Assembly (NCBI RefSeq): GCF_017355835.1
Contig: NZ_JAFEWF010000009.1
Coordinates: 310,001 to 374,000, forward strand
DNA from: Desertivirga brevis
Lineage (GTDB): Bacteria; Bacteroidota; Bacteroidia; Sphingobacteriales; Sphingobacteriaceae
Direction of reading: 5' to 3'
DNA length: 64,000 nt
Shown: positions 7,993 through 17,305 of the stretch, piece by piece
Layout: every line of letters starts with the position of its first letter
How positions within the stretch are numbered: position 1 is the first letter of the stretch
Made by a program: the position numbers and the translations under genes
Notes under the pieces: generated by a model
What the model was told of the DNA's origin: nothing
Seen by the model: only the letters and a program-made list of their open reading frames with translations
Databases searched by the model: none

Positions 7993-9240
7993 TTGATTTC
8001 TATGCCTATTGATTTTTATAATGCAAGTTTCAAAGATTTCGAAGATGTTCCGGGTCTTAATGTTTGGGAGCGGACTGCTTACTTCAATCAGTTTCTGAAT
8101 TATCTTAAGAGTCAGGACCGCCTGAATTACCGCATGCTTTCAGATAGTCCCTGTTCCCCGGAGATGGAAGTAGTTGTTGATGGCTACAAACCCAGACGAA
8201 TGGTAAGCTTTGTCTCCAATGACTATCTCGGATTCTCCCAGCATCCGAAGATTAAAGAGGCTGCAATAAAAGGAATTGAACAGTTTGGTGCCGGCTCTGG
8301 TGCTTCTCCTGCAATTGGAGGTCACTTCAGCTATCATCAAATGCTGGAGGATAAGATCGCGGGGTTTTTCAGGAGGAAGGATGCGATTCTTTATACAACC
8401 GGTTATAATGCCAACAGCTCTTCTTTAATGAGTTTATTCAGGAAGCAGGACCTGGTTATTCTGGATATGGCAGTACATGCCAGTATGTACGAAGGCTGTT
8501 CCTTTACCAATGTTAAGACCTTTCCCCATAATAATCTTGAAGCGCTTGAAAGAATACTTCGGAACACTGCTGATGCATACCGTACCAGGGCGGTGGTAAT
8601 CGATGGAGTCTACAGCCAGGATGGAGATCTTGCTCACTTGGATCGGATTGTAGCATTAACTAAGAGTTATAGTGCTTTTCTGATTGTCGATGATGCCCAT
8701 GGAACAGGGGTTCTTGGGAAAACGGGAAGAGGTCTTATTGAGGTATATGATCTCTTTCAGGAAATAGATATGATCACAGGAACCTTTAGTAAAACCTTTG
8801 GTAATATTGGTGGATATGTGATCGCAGGTACAGAGATTATAAACTATCTCAAGTATCAGTCCCGTCAGCATCTGTTTTCTGTTACAGGAACCCCAGCGGT
8901 ACATGGAATTATAAGAGCTATTGAGCTTATTGATGAGGAACCGCACTGGATGAATTACCTGTGGCACAATATCGATTATCTGAAGAAGGGTTTGCTTGAC
9001 CTGGGATTCAACATCGGAAACACTCAGTCTGCAATTATCCCTGTTAAAATAGGAGACCCCGTACTAAATGCTGCTGCCGCCCGGATCCTTTTAAATGCCG
9101 GTATCTATGTCAATCCCATTATGTACCCTGCGGTATCTAAAAAGGATGCAAGGATAAGGCTCTCTGTAATGGCAACCCATACCCGTGAGCAGCTTGATAA
9201 AGCCCTGAATGCTTTCAATGATGTAAGAAGTCGACAATAA
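7993..9240 (+). CDS. PLP-dependent alpha-oxoamine synthase (AONS/KBL/SPT family)
   Basis: 415 residues. Class I/II aminotransferase fold with FVSNDYLGFSQHP (about 73-85), GAGSGASPAIGG (95-106), VDDAHGTG with D233 and H236 for the PLP ring, and TGTFSKTFGNIGGY with K267 as the Schiff-base lysine. The family condenses an amino acid with an acyl-CoA. Members include 8-amino-7-oxononanoate synthase, glycine C-acetyltransferase, serine palmitoyltransferase and the CqsA/LqsA autoinducer synthases. No biotin genes are nearby; the next gene is a TetR repressor 30 bases away, which suggests a regulated acyl-product pathway such as a lipid or signal rather than biotin. The substrate cannot be set from sequence alone. 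Confidence 0.85.
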   Translation: MISMPIDFYNASFKDFEDVPGLNVWERTAYFNQFLNYLKSQDRLNYRMLSDSPCSPEMEVVVDGYKPRRMVSFVSNDYLGFSQHPKIKEAAIKGIEQFGAGSGASPAIGGHFSYHQMLEDKIAGFFRRKDAILYTTGYNANSSSLMSLFRKQDLVILDMAVHASMYEGCSFTNVKTFPHNNLEALERILRNTADAYRTRAVVIDGVYSQDGDLAHLDRIVALTKSYSAFLIVDDAHGTGVLGKTGRGLIEVYDLFQEIDMITGTFSKTFGNIGGYVIAGTEIINYLKYQSRQHLFSVTGTPAVHGIIRAIELIDEEPHWMNYLWHNIDYLKKGLLDLGFNIGNTQSAIIPVKIGDPVLNAAAARILLNAGIYVNPIMYPAVSKKDARIRLSVMATHTREQLDKALNAFNDVRSRQ

Positions 9241-9270
9241 ATATTAATAACAAAACCTGCACTTATTACT

Positions 9271-9918
9271 ATGAAGAACAAGGATGAACATGAAAGACTA
9301 AAAAGTAAAGAATTTACAAAGAAGAGATTCCTGGAGGCGGTCGGGGAAATATTTATGGAGGAAGGGATCTCCGAAATAGGGATAAATAACGTAGCCAGGA
9401 GAGCCGGCTTTGATAAGAAGCTTATCTATCGATACTTCAAATCCCGAACCGGATTGCTTGATGCTTACATTGAGGAGAAGGATTACTGGCTGAAGTTTCA
9501 AAAGGGAATTCTGGAATCAATAAATTGCGAGCCTGACTCTCGTCGGTATCCGGTTATTGTCGCTGATATTCTGAAAAATCAACTGGAATATTTTTTTCAT
9601 GATAAGGAAGCGCAGAAAATTATCTTAGCCGAGATAAGTGGCGATGAGCAGCTGTTAGAGAGCGTATCAAGGGTAAGAGAGCAGCTTGGAGAGGATATCT
9701 TTGCAAAACTTGACCCTATATTTCAACGGGCGAATATCGACTTTCGGGCCTTATCATCGCTTCTGGTAGCAGGGATATATTACATTGTCCTCCATGCCAT
9801 TTTCAATGGAACGACGTTTTGTGGAGTGGACATTAATAGGGAGACAGAAAGGGAGAGAGTAGGGAAAGTAATTGAGTGGGTGATATTTCTGGTTTTTAAA
9901 GCTGCAAAGATTGGTTAG
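9271..9918 (+). CDS. TetR-family transcriptional regulator
   Basis: 215 residues. N-terminal HTH: FLEAVGEIFMEEGISEIGINNVARRAGFDKKLIYRYFKSRTGLLDAYI (about residues 20-67), the classical TetR/AcrR DNA-binding domain; the remainder is helical with a hydrophobic ligand-pocket-like segment (LLVAGIYYIVLHAIF). It lies 30 bases after the PLP synthase stop and probably shares its mRNA, so it likely senses an acyl product or precursor of that enzyme and controls the pair. Confidence 0.85.
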   Translation: MKNKDEHERLKSKEFTKKRFLEAVGEIFMEEGISEIGINNVARRAGFDKKLIYRYFKSRTGLLDAYIEEKDYWLKFQKGILESINCEPDSRRYPVIVADILKNQLEYFFHDKEAQKIILAEISGDEQLLESVSRVREQLGEDIFAKLDPIFQRANIDFRALSSLLVAGIYYIVLHAIFNGTTFCGVDINRETERERVGKVIEWVIFLVFKAAKIG

Positions 9919-10159
9919 TTAAGCAGGTTGCAATTGAACGTGGTTCTGCGTTTTAAGAAATAGCCGGCTACTAATTCTTAAATTTCTTTAAAGGCAGGTT
10001 CCATTCCGGACAGCAATGAAATCAATATTTTAACCCGGGAACCGAAACTTTGAAAGGTTAAGAATATGTATTTCCTTGTGCAAGGGTGAGGTCTGTGTAA
10101 TGTGAGGGTAGCAGACAGAACTCCGGAGTTGGTTTTCTATAGTAGCAGTGGCTATAACA

Positions 10160-10465
10160 CTATAAATATCTTTTTAACAACTCATCAATATTTAAGGGAG
10201 TAGCAGTTATTTTTTTATAGAAGCATGTTAAAACGAAATCACTTCTATCATCAGCATCCATGATGCCGACAGAAGTAAACCATTTGCCTAATCCTGTACT
10301 ATCTGTCCACAACCTCCACTGACTACGGAGGTGTTTACCTAAAGTAAAATGAGCGTTACTTGTAAAATCAAGTTCACTCATTTCCATGAATTCAATTTGG
10401 TCCTCTGGAGAGACCATAATGGTAAGATAGTTAACAGCTTCTTTTAATGATTCTGGTTCCTGCAT
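10160..10465 (-). CDS. DUF6794-like small protein
   Basis: 101 residues. The layout SLKEAVNYLT...SPEDQIEFMEM..., HFTLGKHLRSQWRLW, then GKWFTSVGIMDADDRSDFVLTCFY matches what I know of DUF6794: an N-terminal helical lead, a LG-x-x-LR-x-x-W-x-LW core and a helix after a D-D pair. Cytosolic. The family has no known function and is frequent beside immunity-like small genes in Bacteroidota. It stands 140 bases downstream of a secreted-protein gene on the same strand. Confidence 0.65.
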   Translation of the reverse strand: MQEPESLKEAVNYLTIMVSPEDQIEFMEMSELDFTSNAHFTLGKHLRSQWRLWTDSTGLGKWFTSVGIMDADDRSDFVLTCFYKKITATPLNIDELLKRYL

Positions 10466-10605
10466 TCCGATAGCTAAAATTATAATTGATTTAACAAGGC
10501 TAAAACATTGGTAAGAATTGGCGTTTTTCTTTATACTATGCTTTTTCCTCTGTTAAGTATCAAAAGTTTCAGAATACAGTTTAACCTTTATGGGTAGTTA
10601 ATGTG

Positions 10606-11076
10606 TCAGCGACGTTTCATCCGGGAAAGACCATTGATGGCTTGTAGTGTTAGACTGTTTGCAATAATCTTGTCTCGACGGCTTAAAGTCGCAGATTCTT
10701 GACATGGAACCATTCCCTGTTTTCCATCAGAATTAGTGAAATCAGAAATCTTGAAGCTGAAAAAGTTGTTACGGATGTTATAGGTGACTATATAGTTATT
10801 GTGATCAGAATCATCGCATTGAAACTTGTATTGAATTTTTAAAATACCTTTGACTGTATCAATTGCAATAATATTTCCTTCCGGTTTCATTCGTTGACCA
10901 CTTTTCGGATCTATTCTCCCTGTAAAATATTCAAAAATATCTTCCCTGGATGTATTTGGAACTGAATGAGATCCTTCTCTTGGTACATTAAAGATTGGCT
11001 TTTGTTTTTGCTGTGCATGGCCTTTCATCTGATAAAAAAGTAGGATACTGCAAAAAATGGAATAAAATGTTTTCAT
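10606..11076 (-). CDS. Secreted hypothetical protein
   Basis: 156 residues with a signal peptide (MKTFYSIFCSILLFYQMKGHA, cleavage near residue 21-22). The mature part has a DIFEYFTGRIDPKSG segment, then beta strands, and two cysteines (CDDSDH and PCQESA) that may form a disulfide outside the cytosol. No known domain. Same strand as the XRE regulator upstream (97-base gap) and the DUF6794 gene downstream. Confidence 0.6.
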   Translation of the reverse strand: MKTFYSIFCSILLFYQMKGHAQQKQKPIFNVPREGSHSVPNTSREDIFEYFTGRIDPKSGQRMKPEGNIIAIDTVKGILKIQYKFQCDDSDHNNYIVTYNIRNNFFSFKISDFTNSDGKQGMVPCQESATLSRRDKIIANSLTLQAINGLSRMKRR

Positions 11077-11172
11077 AGGTAGAAGTATTTAATTATCTAC
11101 GCTATTATATAGGTAAATAATTACAAAATGGGTGACATGCTAAAAATATAAGTTGGGAATTTTATCTACGTG

Positions 11173-11703
11173 CTAAACTTTTTTCGCCGGATTTTTCTTT
11201 GAATATACATTAGTATTCTTTTTGGTGGGGTGAGGGCGATAATGGATAGTCTCAGGCATCCTCTGAAGTGCATTTGAAATAGATGAACTTTCGTAATACC
11301 ATCCAAGCTTAACGAAATATTCTTTAATTTCAGAAATCGTCCGCTCTATTGTTATAAAATCACTTTTCACTAAGTGGTATTTAATACCATAGACTATGGT
11401 TGGGGGCTTTTCTAATATTTTCAGCGCCGGACTTTTATTATTACGATGAAAATTAAGGACAACTTCTCTGAAATTCTCTGGTGGGAGTATCTCTTCCGTA
11501 GATATGTCTTTCAATTCAATATTAAAGAAGCTAAGAATTTTGTAAAGCAAGTCAATGCCATAGTTAGCTTCTCCAGCCTCTATATTGGCGACAGATCTTT
11601 TAGAAAGGTCTACACAGATAGCAAAATCGTGCTGAGATAAGCCAGTTGCCTCTCTCAGAGATTTGATATTTCGGCCTATTAATTTCTTGTTTGCAGGCGA
11701 CAT
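11173..11703 (-). CDS. XRE-family HTH regulator
   Basis: 176 residues. Residues about 10-65 form an XRE/Cro HTH (IGRNIKSLREATGLSQHDFAICVDLSKRSVANIEAGEANYGI shortened here in description), followed by a linker and a helical C-terminal part (IERTISEIKEYFVKLGWYYE) and a basic tail. The HTH class binds operators near its own gene; the structured region at 11812-11974 lies directly upstream and is a candidate target. First gene of the minus-strand trio 11703-10160. Confidence 0.8.
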   Translation of the reverse strand: MSPANKKLIGRNIKSLREATGLSQHDFAICVDLSKRSVANIEAGEANYGIDLLYKILSFFNIELKDISTEEILPPENFREVVLNFHRNNKSPALKILEKPPTIVYGIKYHLVKSDFITIERTISEIKEYFVKLGWYYESSSISNALQRMPETIHYRPHPTKKNTNVYSKKNPAKKV

Positions 11704-11811
11704 TCTGCAAATCGATAAATTGGAATGATTTCAAATGGTGCATGATTTTGTTTTAATTGAAATAATTTGTATTTTTATCCTAATTAAATTGTGATTAATC
11801 AAGAGTCTTAC

Positions 11812-11974
11812 GGCTACTATTCTGACACCGTGACGTAAGGCAGCAGATTAATCCCCGCTTTCTATTGAAGGTATGTATATTTGCGTATCTAAATAGATGT
11901 GGGGACTGCTGTAATTCCATGTCACGAAAGGTGTCAGAAGCTTTTATAGTAGCCATGGTTTGCAGTCTCCACAT
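11812..11974. ncRNA. Candidate structured RNA/regulatory element with alternative pairings
   Basis: This stretch fills most of the 452-base gap 11704-12155. Pairing set A, all nested: 11812-11819 with 11947-11954 (8 bp), 11821-11829 with 11930-11938 (9 bp), 11830-11834 with 11921-11925 (5 bp), 11841-11846 with 11906-11911 (6 bp), 11853-11856 with 11901-11904 (4 bp). Pairing set B: ATGTGGGGACTGC (11897-11909) with GCAGTCTCCACAT (11962-11974), 12 of 13 bp, enclosing CCATG/CATGG at 11917-11921 and 11954-11958. A and B exclude each other. TATATTTG at 11876-11883 fits the Bacteroidota -7 element TAnnTTTG and would start a plus transcript just before stem B. No open frame is present. Known riboswitch classes were not recognised. 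Confidence 0.5.
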
Positions 11975-11994
11975 TTATTAGCTGCATCTCCTAG

Positions 11995-12015
11995 ACTCGT
12001 AGTTCAAATACGAGT
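11995..12015. other. 7-bp perfect hairpin
   Basis: ACTCGTA (11995-12001) pairs with TACGAGT (12009-12015) over a 7-base loop. It follows the structured element and precedes the gene at 12156 by 140 bases; no T-run follows on either strand. The loop resembles a tRNA T-arm but the closing G-C pair is offset and there is no tRNA around it. Could be part of the same leader. Confidence 0.4.
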
Positions 12016-12155
12016 ATGAAACATTTATCAGTAAAAACGCTTCTGCAAAATCTTATTTCGGCGCCGGAATAACTACCACATTCCTTTTTGCCAATGCTTT
12101 TTTAGCAATTCAATCAACAAATTCAACACAATGTATTCACCAAACCCTACACTCT

Positions 12156-12422
12156 ATGGATGCTACCTTAAATCACGATCCAGATTCTTTTCCAGGCTTA
12201 GGCCTGATGGAGACTTTCTTTCAGTGTTATCCTCCTGAGAAGGCGGAGAAGCTGCTTTGGCGCTGGCTGCTTGCCAGTATTAAGAATGATTTCACCGGAA
12301 TTTCTGAAAGTGATTTCAGAGAGTTCTCGGACTTTTTTGAACGGTTGCATAAGCTGGAAATGGTGCTGCATGAGCAGTACAAGGAACAGCAGATGCAACT
12401 AAGGAAGGGGGATGGCTTATGA
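12156..12422 (+). CDS. Small hypothetical protein leading the TlpA/SusCD group
   Basis: 88 residues, mostly helical: FPGLGLMETFFQCYPPEKAEKLLWRWLLAS, then SDFREFSDFFERLHKLEMVLHEQY, a long amphipathic helix. Small proteins of this kind precede thioredoxin/SusC/SusD sets in Pedobacter-like genomes as far as I recall; no function known. No signal peptide. It is 245 bases upstream of the thioredoxin-like gene on the same strand. Confidence 0.6.
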   Translation: MDATLNHDPDSFPGLGLMETFFQCYPPEKAEKLLWRWLLASIKNDFTGISESDFREFSDFFERLHKLEMVLHEQYKEQQMQLRKGDGL

Positions 12423-12667
12423 AACTAAACCTTGATTTACGTGGTGGAAAATGGTCCCTGCTGATATGTCCACCTGAATAAATAGAACCTCCAGGACCTG
12501 GTCGTTGATATGGTTTTTTAACGGCTAAGGTCTTTTCTTTTTTTATTCGCCGTTTTCTGCGCTGAACCTTAAAAAAAGCTCCTAATTGAGCTAAGGAAAT
12601 TCTATTGCCTTTTATGTAGGTGCAAGTGCGGGAAACATTATTAGTTCATTCATTTATCCTTAACAAA

Positions 12668-14017
12668 ATGTACCCAATGTCATTGTTCTTTGAGCCGGAA
12701 AAATCCCAAGGAGAGAAGTTGTTTGAAAAGTTTCTTTTCATTCTCGCTGGGCTTCTTTTAGCTATGTTTATTGTTCTGGCAACCTCTGCTGCTAATGCCC
12801 AACAGTTAGTTCCTGCAGTGAAAGCTCTGCAAAAAGGGGATGCAGTCCCCGATCTTACGCTCACAAACCTGGTTAATATTAAAGATAGTACTGAAACTAT
12901 TCATCTTACCAGTACTGATGATAGATTAACTGTCCTGATTTTTTTTGGTACCTGGTGCTCATCCTGCCGCGCTGAGTTTCCGTCACATCAGGCCCTGCAA
13001 AATCGTTTCAAAGAAAAGGTACGGTTGATTATCGTAGGTTCTGAGCCCAGGGCCAAGCTGGCTTCTTATTTTAATACAGCCCGTTTTACTGATGGAACGT
13101 CCTATACCTTCCCCTGTGTGGCCGAAGACAAGCAGCTGAAGTCCCTTTTCCCCCATAGATTAATTCCACACCTGGTTTGGATCAAGTCCGGCAAGGTTGT
13201 AGCAACTACTGATGGGGAGGAACTTACCGCAGAAAATATTACCACCGTTCTAAACGGATCTGCTCCTCCATACCAAAAGAAGGATATAGACGCAGAGAAG
13301 CCTCTCTTCTTTAATGACGATCTGCCACCTTCTGCAATTTTTTCGCTTTTCATAAAAGGTCAGGTAGATGGGCTTGGTAATGGAGGGAGATTCAGGAGGT
13401 CCGGAGACGTGGTATTTGGGAGGTTAATGCATAACTCGCGCTTGTATGAAATGTACCGGCATGCGGCATCTGAGCTCTTGCCCGGTATCAATTCGAAAAG
13501 AGTATTGTCTACCATTAAAGATTCATCAGGTTTTTTTATTCCGGCACAGGCTTCTCCCTCTGAGCGCAGGAAGAATTATTGCACCTATGAAATTAGAGTC
13601 CCCTTAAAAGAGGCTGATAGTCTGTATGCGTACATGCTGAAAGATCTGAACCGCTATACTCCATATCATGGCTCCATTGAAAAGCGAAGAGTGAAATGCT
13701 TAGTAATGACAGTGGTACCAGGTTATAAGGATCGCTTAAAAACTAAGGGAGGTACGCCTGAATTATCGTTTTTCCCGGACCAGCCTCCTTTGATGATCAA
13801 CTATTCAACAAAAATCCTGCTGTTGCGACTTAACGACTTAAAATTTCTTCCTTTACCAGTTGTAGACGAAACTGGTCTTACAGAGAATATTGATCTATCC
13901 TTAACCTCTTTTCCAACCAGCGAAGCTGAACTTAAATCTGCTTTATTAAAACAGGGATTGAAACTTTCGGAAAGGGAACGTGAGCTTGAGATGCTCTGCC
14001 TCAAAGACGATAAGTGA
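12668..14017 (+). CDS. Membrane-anchored TlpA-like thioredoxin protein
   Basis: 449 residues from the ATG at 12668; an in-frame GTG at 12620 is possible but would put 16 residues ahead of the natural start. Residues about 20-43 form a membrane segment/uncleaved signal (LFILAGLLLAMFIVLATS). A periplasmic thioredoxin fold follows with LIFFGTWCSSCRAEFPSH; W96-C97-S-S-C100 is the redox active site, and a cis-proline-type loop RLIPHLVWI comes near 165. The C-terminal 250 residues are unassigned and strand-rich. TlpA-like proteins are thiol-disulfide oxidoreductases in the periplasm. The SusC gene begins 31 bases downstream, so a common operon is likely. Confidence 0.82.
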   Translation: MYPMSLFFEPEKSQGEKLFEKFLFILAGLLLAMFIVLATSAANAQQLVPAVKALQKGDAVPDLTLTNLVNIKDSTETIHLTSTDDRLTVLIFFGTWCSSCRAEFPSHQALQNRFKEKVRLIIVGSEPRAKLASYFNTARFTDGTSYTFPCVAEDKQLKSLFPHRLIPHLVWIKSGKVVATTDGEELTAENITTVLNGSAPPYQKKDIDAEKPLFFNDDLPPSAIFSLFIKGQVDGLGNGGRFRRSGDVVFGRLMHNSRLYEMYRHAASELLPGINSKRVLSTIKDSSGFFIPAQASPSERRKNYCTYEIRVPLKEADSLYAYMLKDLNRYTPYHGSIEKRRVKCLVMTVVPGYKDRLKTKGGTPELSFFPDQPPLMINYSTKILLLRLNDLKFLPLPVVDETGLTENIDLSLTSFPTSEAELKSALLKQGLKLSERERELEMLCLKDDK

Positions 14018-14048
14018 TTATTTTATCTATACCTCTCATTCTAAAATT

Positions 14049-17000
14049 ATGATCCAGCATTTTGAAAAATCTATAGTCATTAAAATAAATTTTATTGCCA
14101 TTCTACTTGCACTTTCCGGCTTGTTCCTAACGAGGGTAGCTGTAGCTCAAAGTGGAAGTTTTGAAGTAAGCGGGAAAGTGTTTGACGAGAACGGGCAACC
14201 ACTGACAGGAGCTGCCCTGGTTGTTGCAGGGAAGGCTTTAGCGCTTACCGATAATCTGGGAAGATTTAGCCTCAGGACAATAAAAGGTGGCGATACGCTT
14301 TTAGTCCGTTTTGTAGGCTGCCTGGATAAAAAGCTAATAGTAGGCCCTGGTGATACTTCTTTAACAATCCGGCTGCAACTGGCAAGAACCGAAATGTCAG
14401 CAGTACAGGTGACAGTTTCTACCGGCTACCAGCAGTTGCCAAAGGAAAGATCAACTGGATCTTTCAGTACCGTTGACGCCAAAGTGCTCGGCCAGCAGGT
14501 AAGTACCGGGCTGATGGAAAGACTTGAGGCTGTTGCTAATGGGATTACAGTCGATAGAAATACCAATCAGCAAGGGCGCCTAATGGTAAGAGGGCTAAGT
14601 ACCATCAACGGCCCAACTGCCCCGCTTATTGTTTTAGATAACTTTCCTTACGAAGGAGATCTGAATAATATTAATCCTAACGATGTTGAAAGTGTAACGA
14701 TCTTAAAGGATGCTGCTGCGGCTTCTATCTGGGGAGCAAGGGCAGGGAATGGTGTAATTGTGATCACGACGAAAAAGGGCAGGTATGGGCAGAAAACTCA
14801 GATAGAGTTTAACAGCAATGGAAGTTTCGGTGAAAAGCCAGATCTGGGTTATTTAAGGCAGATATCTTCGGCGGATTTCGTGGAGGTAGAGAAGCTGCTG
14901 TTTGAGAAAGGTTTTTATGATAGCCAGATAAACAGTGCAGTTCAAACCGTATTGAGTCCGGCAGTGGAAATACTGCTAAGGAAACAGCAAAATACGTTAT
15001 CAGCTGACGAGGCAGACAGGCAGCTCGACCTGCTCACGCAGCACGATATGCGGGACGATTTTAGTAAACACTTTTACCAGTCATCCCTCAATCAGCAATA
15101 TGCCTTATCGCTACGGGGAGGTTATGAGAATGTTTCCTGGAATGTATCGGGCGGTTATGACGATAATACCTCTAACCTGGATGCCCGCTATAAACGCTTC
15201 ACTTTAAGACTAAACAATAGTATTAAGCCTGTAAAGAACTTAACGATCAGTGCTGGGGGATTTATTACCAGCAGTAAGATTACCAATGGTAAGCCAGGCT
15301 ATGGGGAGATAGGTTCTTTATATGGTGTCTATATCTACCCCTACGCTTCATTTGCTGATGATGCAGGAAATCCTGTTGCCCTACCGCGAGAGTACAGGCA
15401 AAGTTTTTTGGAGACACTGGGAGGAGGGAAGCTGCTGGACTGGAAGTATTATCCGTTAGAAGATTATAAGAACACGGTGAATCAAAATTCCACATTGGAC
15501 ATGAACCTTTCTACCGCCTTGGAGTACAAATTCTCAAAGTTCTTCAGCCTGGATTTGAAGTATCTGTACGAGCGGCAAAATACTTCTGGAGAGCTAAATC
15601 AGGGGGAGAACAGCTGGTTCTCCCGTAACCTCATCAATACCTATAGTCAGCTTAGTTCTTCAGGTGCGCTGACTTACAGAATTCCAAGGGGCGCAATATT
15701 AGACCTGAGCGAAAGGAAGCTGAATAGTCAGAATCTGCGCGGTCAGTTGAATTTCAATAAGGACTGGAGTGTGCACAGTTTTAACGCGATAGCAGGAGCT
15801 GAAATAAGAGAAACAAGAGTTAATGGGAATAATTACCGCACTTACGGCTATAATGGTAACATTTTAAACAATACGCCTGTGGATTACACTACCGCTTTCC
15901 CATCTATCATTAGTGGTTTTACCAGTTTCATCCCTAACCCAGCGGACTTTTCTCTTACCAATGATCGCTTTGTTTCTTATTATGCCAATGCAGCTTATTC
16001 TCTTCTCGGTAGATACACGTTGTCTTTGAGCGGCAGAAGGGATGCATCCAATCTGTTTGGCGTGGGAACCAACGATAAGTGGAATCCTTTATGGTCAGCT
16101 GGATTGGGATGGGAACTTTCGAAGGAGGGTTTTTATTCATTAAGATCGTTGCCTCTTTTAAAGCTTCGGGCAACCTATGGTTTTAGCGGAAATGTAAATC
16201 CTGCCATGACCGGCGTAACCACGATAGAATACCTGCCTGCTAATGCACTTACCGGACAACCTTACGCTCGCTTCCGCACCTATGCAAATCCTGAGCTGAA
16301 ATGGGAAACTGTTCGCACAAGCAATTTGGGGATAGATTTCAGAACTACGGCTGGCAGGATATCCGGAAGCCTGGAGTATTATTGGAAGAAGGGGGATAAT
16401 TTATTCGGCAATGCACTGATTGATTACACGGCAGGTGTAGGGGCAACGATTTTAAAAAATGTGGCTAATATGAAAGGTAAGGGTTGGGACGTAGAATTGA
16501 ATAGCAATAATCTAGCCGGAAAGCTGCGCTGGATGACGAACCTGAATATGAGTGGCTTTAAAGACAGGGTTACTAAGTACTACCTGAGTTCCAGAACTGG
16601 CAGCACCTTTATTAATACAAAACAAGCTGTTTCAGGAGTGGAAGGCCGGCCCGTTTACTCGATCTTTTCTTACAAATGGGCTGGACTGGATCCGACCAAC
16701 GGAGACCCACTGGGGTATTTTAAGGGAGAGGTTAGTAAAGATTACCTCTCCTTAACGGGTACTGCCACTACTGTTGATGATCTGAATTATCACGGATCAG
16801 CTATCCCTACCTTGTTTGGATCATTGGGGAATACTTTCTCCTGGAAGAACATCTCCCTAACGGCACGGCTATCGTATAAGTTCGGTTATTACTTTCGCCG
16901 TGAAAGTATTAATTATGGGAACTTGTTTACTCAATGGAGAGGGGATCGGGACTTCGCTTCCCGATGGCAGTCGCCTGGAGACGAACAGCATACTAACGTT

Positions 17001-17297
17001 CCTTCCATGGTTTATCCTTACTCCTTTAGCAGAGATGATTTTTATGCGGGTTCATCAGCATTAGTTGAGAAGGGAGATCATATTCGCCTGCAGTATATCA
17101 ACCTCTCCGTTTCCCTGCCCGATAAATACCTGAGAAATGTGAGCATGAAAGGATTAAACCTTTATGTGAACTGTTCCAATCTGGGTCTTTTGTGGGCGGC
17201 CAATAACAAGGGGATCGATCCTGACAATTACTACAGTTATACCAGTCTGAAGCCAGCCAGGACGGTGGCCATTGGTTTAAAAGCAGATTTTAAATAA
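14049..17297 (+). CDS. susC: SusC/RagA-family TonB-dependent outer-membrane transporter
   Basis: 1082 residues from ATG 14049 (a GTG 69 bases upstream lies inside the previous gene). Signal peptide ends about VAVAQ. A carboxypeptidase-D-like regulatory domain follows (SGKVFDENGQPLTGAALVV, about 38-110), then the plug (LMVRGLSTINGPTAPLIVLD and NDVESVTILKDAAAASIWGARAGNGVIVITTKKG), then the 22-strand barrel ending with aromatic/hydrophobic AIGLKADFK. Family role: TonB-powered import of oligosaccharides, peptides or other ligands with a SusD lid. The N-terminal extension marks it as SusC type. SusD starts 8 bases later. Substrate is not predictable; no glycoside hydrolase is adjacent, which argues against a classical polysaccharide locus. 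Confidence 0.93.
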   Translation: MIQHFEKSIVIKINFIAILLALSGLFLTRVAVAQSGSFEVSGKVFDENGQPLTGAALVVAGKALALTDNLGRFSLRTIKGGDTLLVRFVGCLDKKLIVGPGDTSLTIRLQLARTEMSAVQVTVSTGYQQLPKERSTGSFSTVDAKVLGQQVSTGLMERLEAVANGITVDRNTNQQGRLMVRGLSTINGPTAPLIVLDNFPYEGDLNNINPNDVESVTILKDAAAASIWGARAGNGVIVITTKKGRYGQKTQIEFNSNGSFGEKPDLGYLRQISSADFVEVEKLLFEKGFYDSQINSAVQTVLSPAVEILLRKQQNTLSADEADRQLDLLTQHDMRDDFSKHFYQSSLNQQYALSLRGGYENVSWNVSGGYDDNTSNLDARYKRFTLRLNNSIKPVKNLTISAGGFITSSKITNGKPGYGEIGSLYGVYIYPYASFADDAGNPVALPREYRQSFLETLGGGKLLDWKYYPLEDYKNTVNQNSTLDMNLSTALEYKFSKFFSLDLKYLYERQNTSGELNQGENSWFSRNLINTYSQLSSSGALTYRIPRGAILDLSERKLNSQNLRGQLNFNKDWSVHSFNAIAGAEIRETRVNGNNYRTYGYNGNILNNTPVDYTTAFPSIISGFTSFIPNPADFSLTNDRFVSYYANAAYSLLGRYTLSLSGRRDASNLFGVGTNDKWNPLWSAGLGWELSKEGFYSLRSLPLLKLRATYGFSGNVNPAMTGVTTIEYLPANALTGQPYARFRTYANPELKWETVRTSNLGIDFRTTAGRISGSLEYYWKKGDNLFGNALIDYTAGVGATILKNVANMKGKGWDVELNSNNLAGKLRWMTNLNMSGFKDRVTKYYLSSRTGSTFINTKQAVSGVEGRPVYSIFSYKWAGLDPTNGDPLGYFKGEVSKDYLSLTGTATTVDDLNYHGSAIPTLFGSLGNTFSWKNISLTARLSYKFGYYFRRESINYGNLFTQWRGDRDFASRWQSPGDEQHTNVPSMVYPYSFSRDDFYAGSSALVEKGDHIRLQYINLSVSLPDKYLRNVSMKGLNLYVNCSNLGLLWAANNKGIDPDNYYSYTSLKPARTVAIGLKADFK

Positions 17298-17305
17298 TAA
17301 AACAC

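Noticed and set aside
11995..12015. Possible tRNA T-arm
   Set aside because: Closing pair after the TTCAAAT loop is not G-C and no acceptor, D or anticodon arms flank it.
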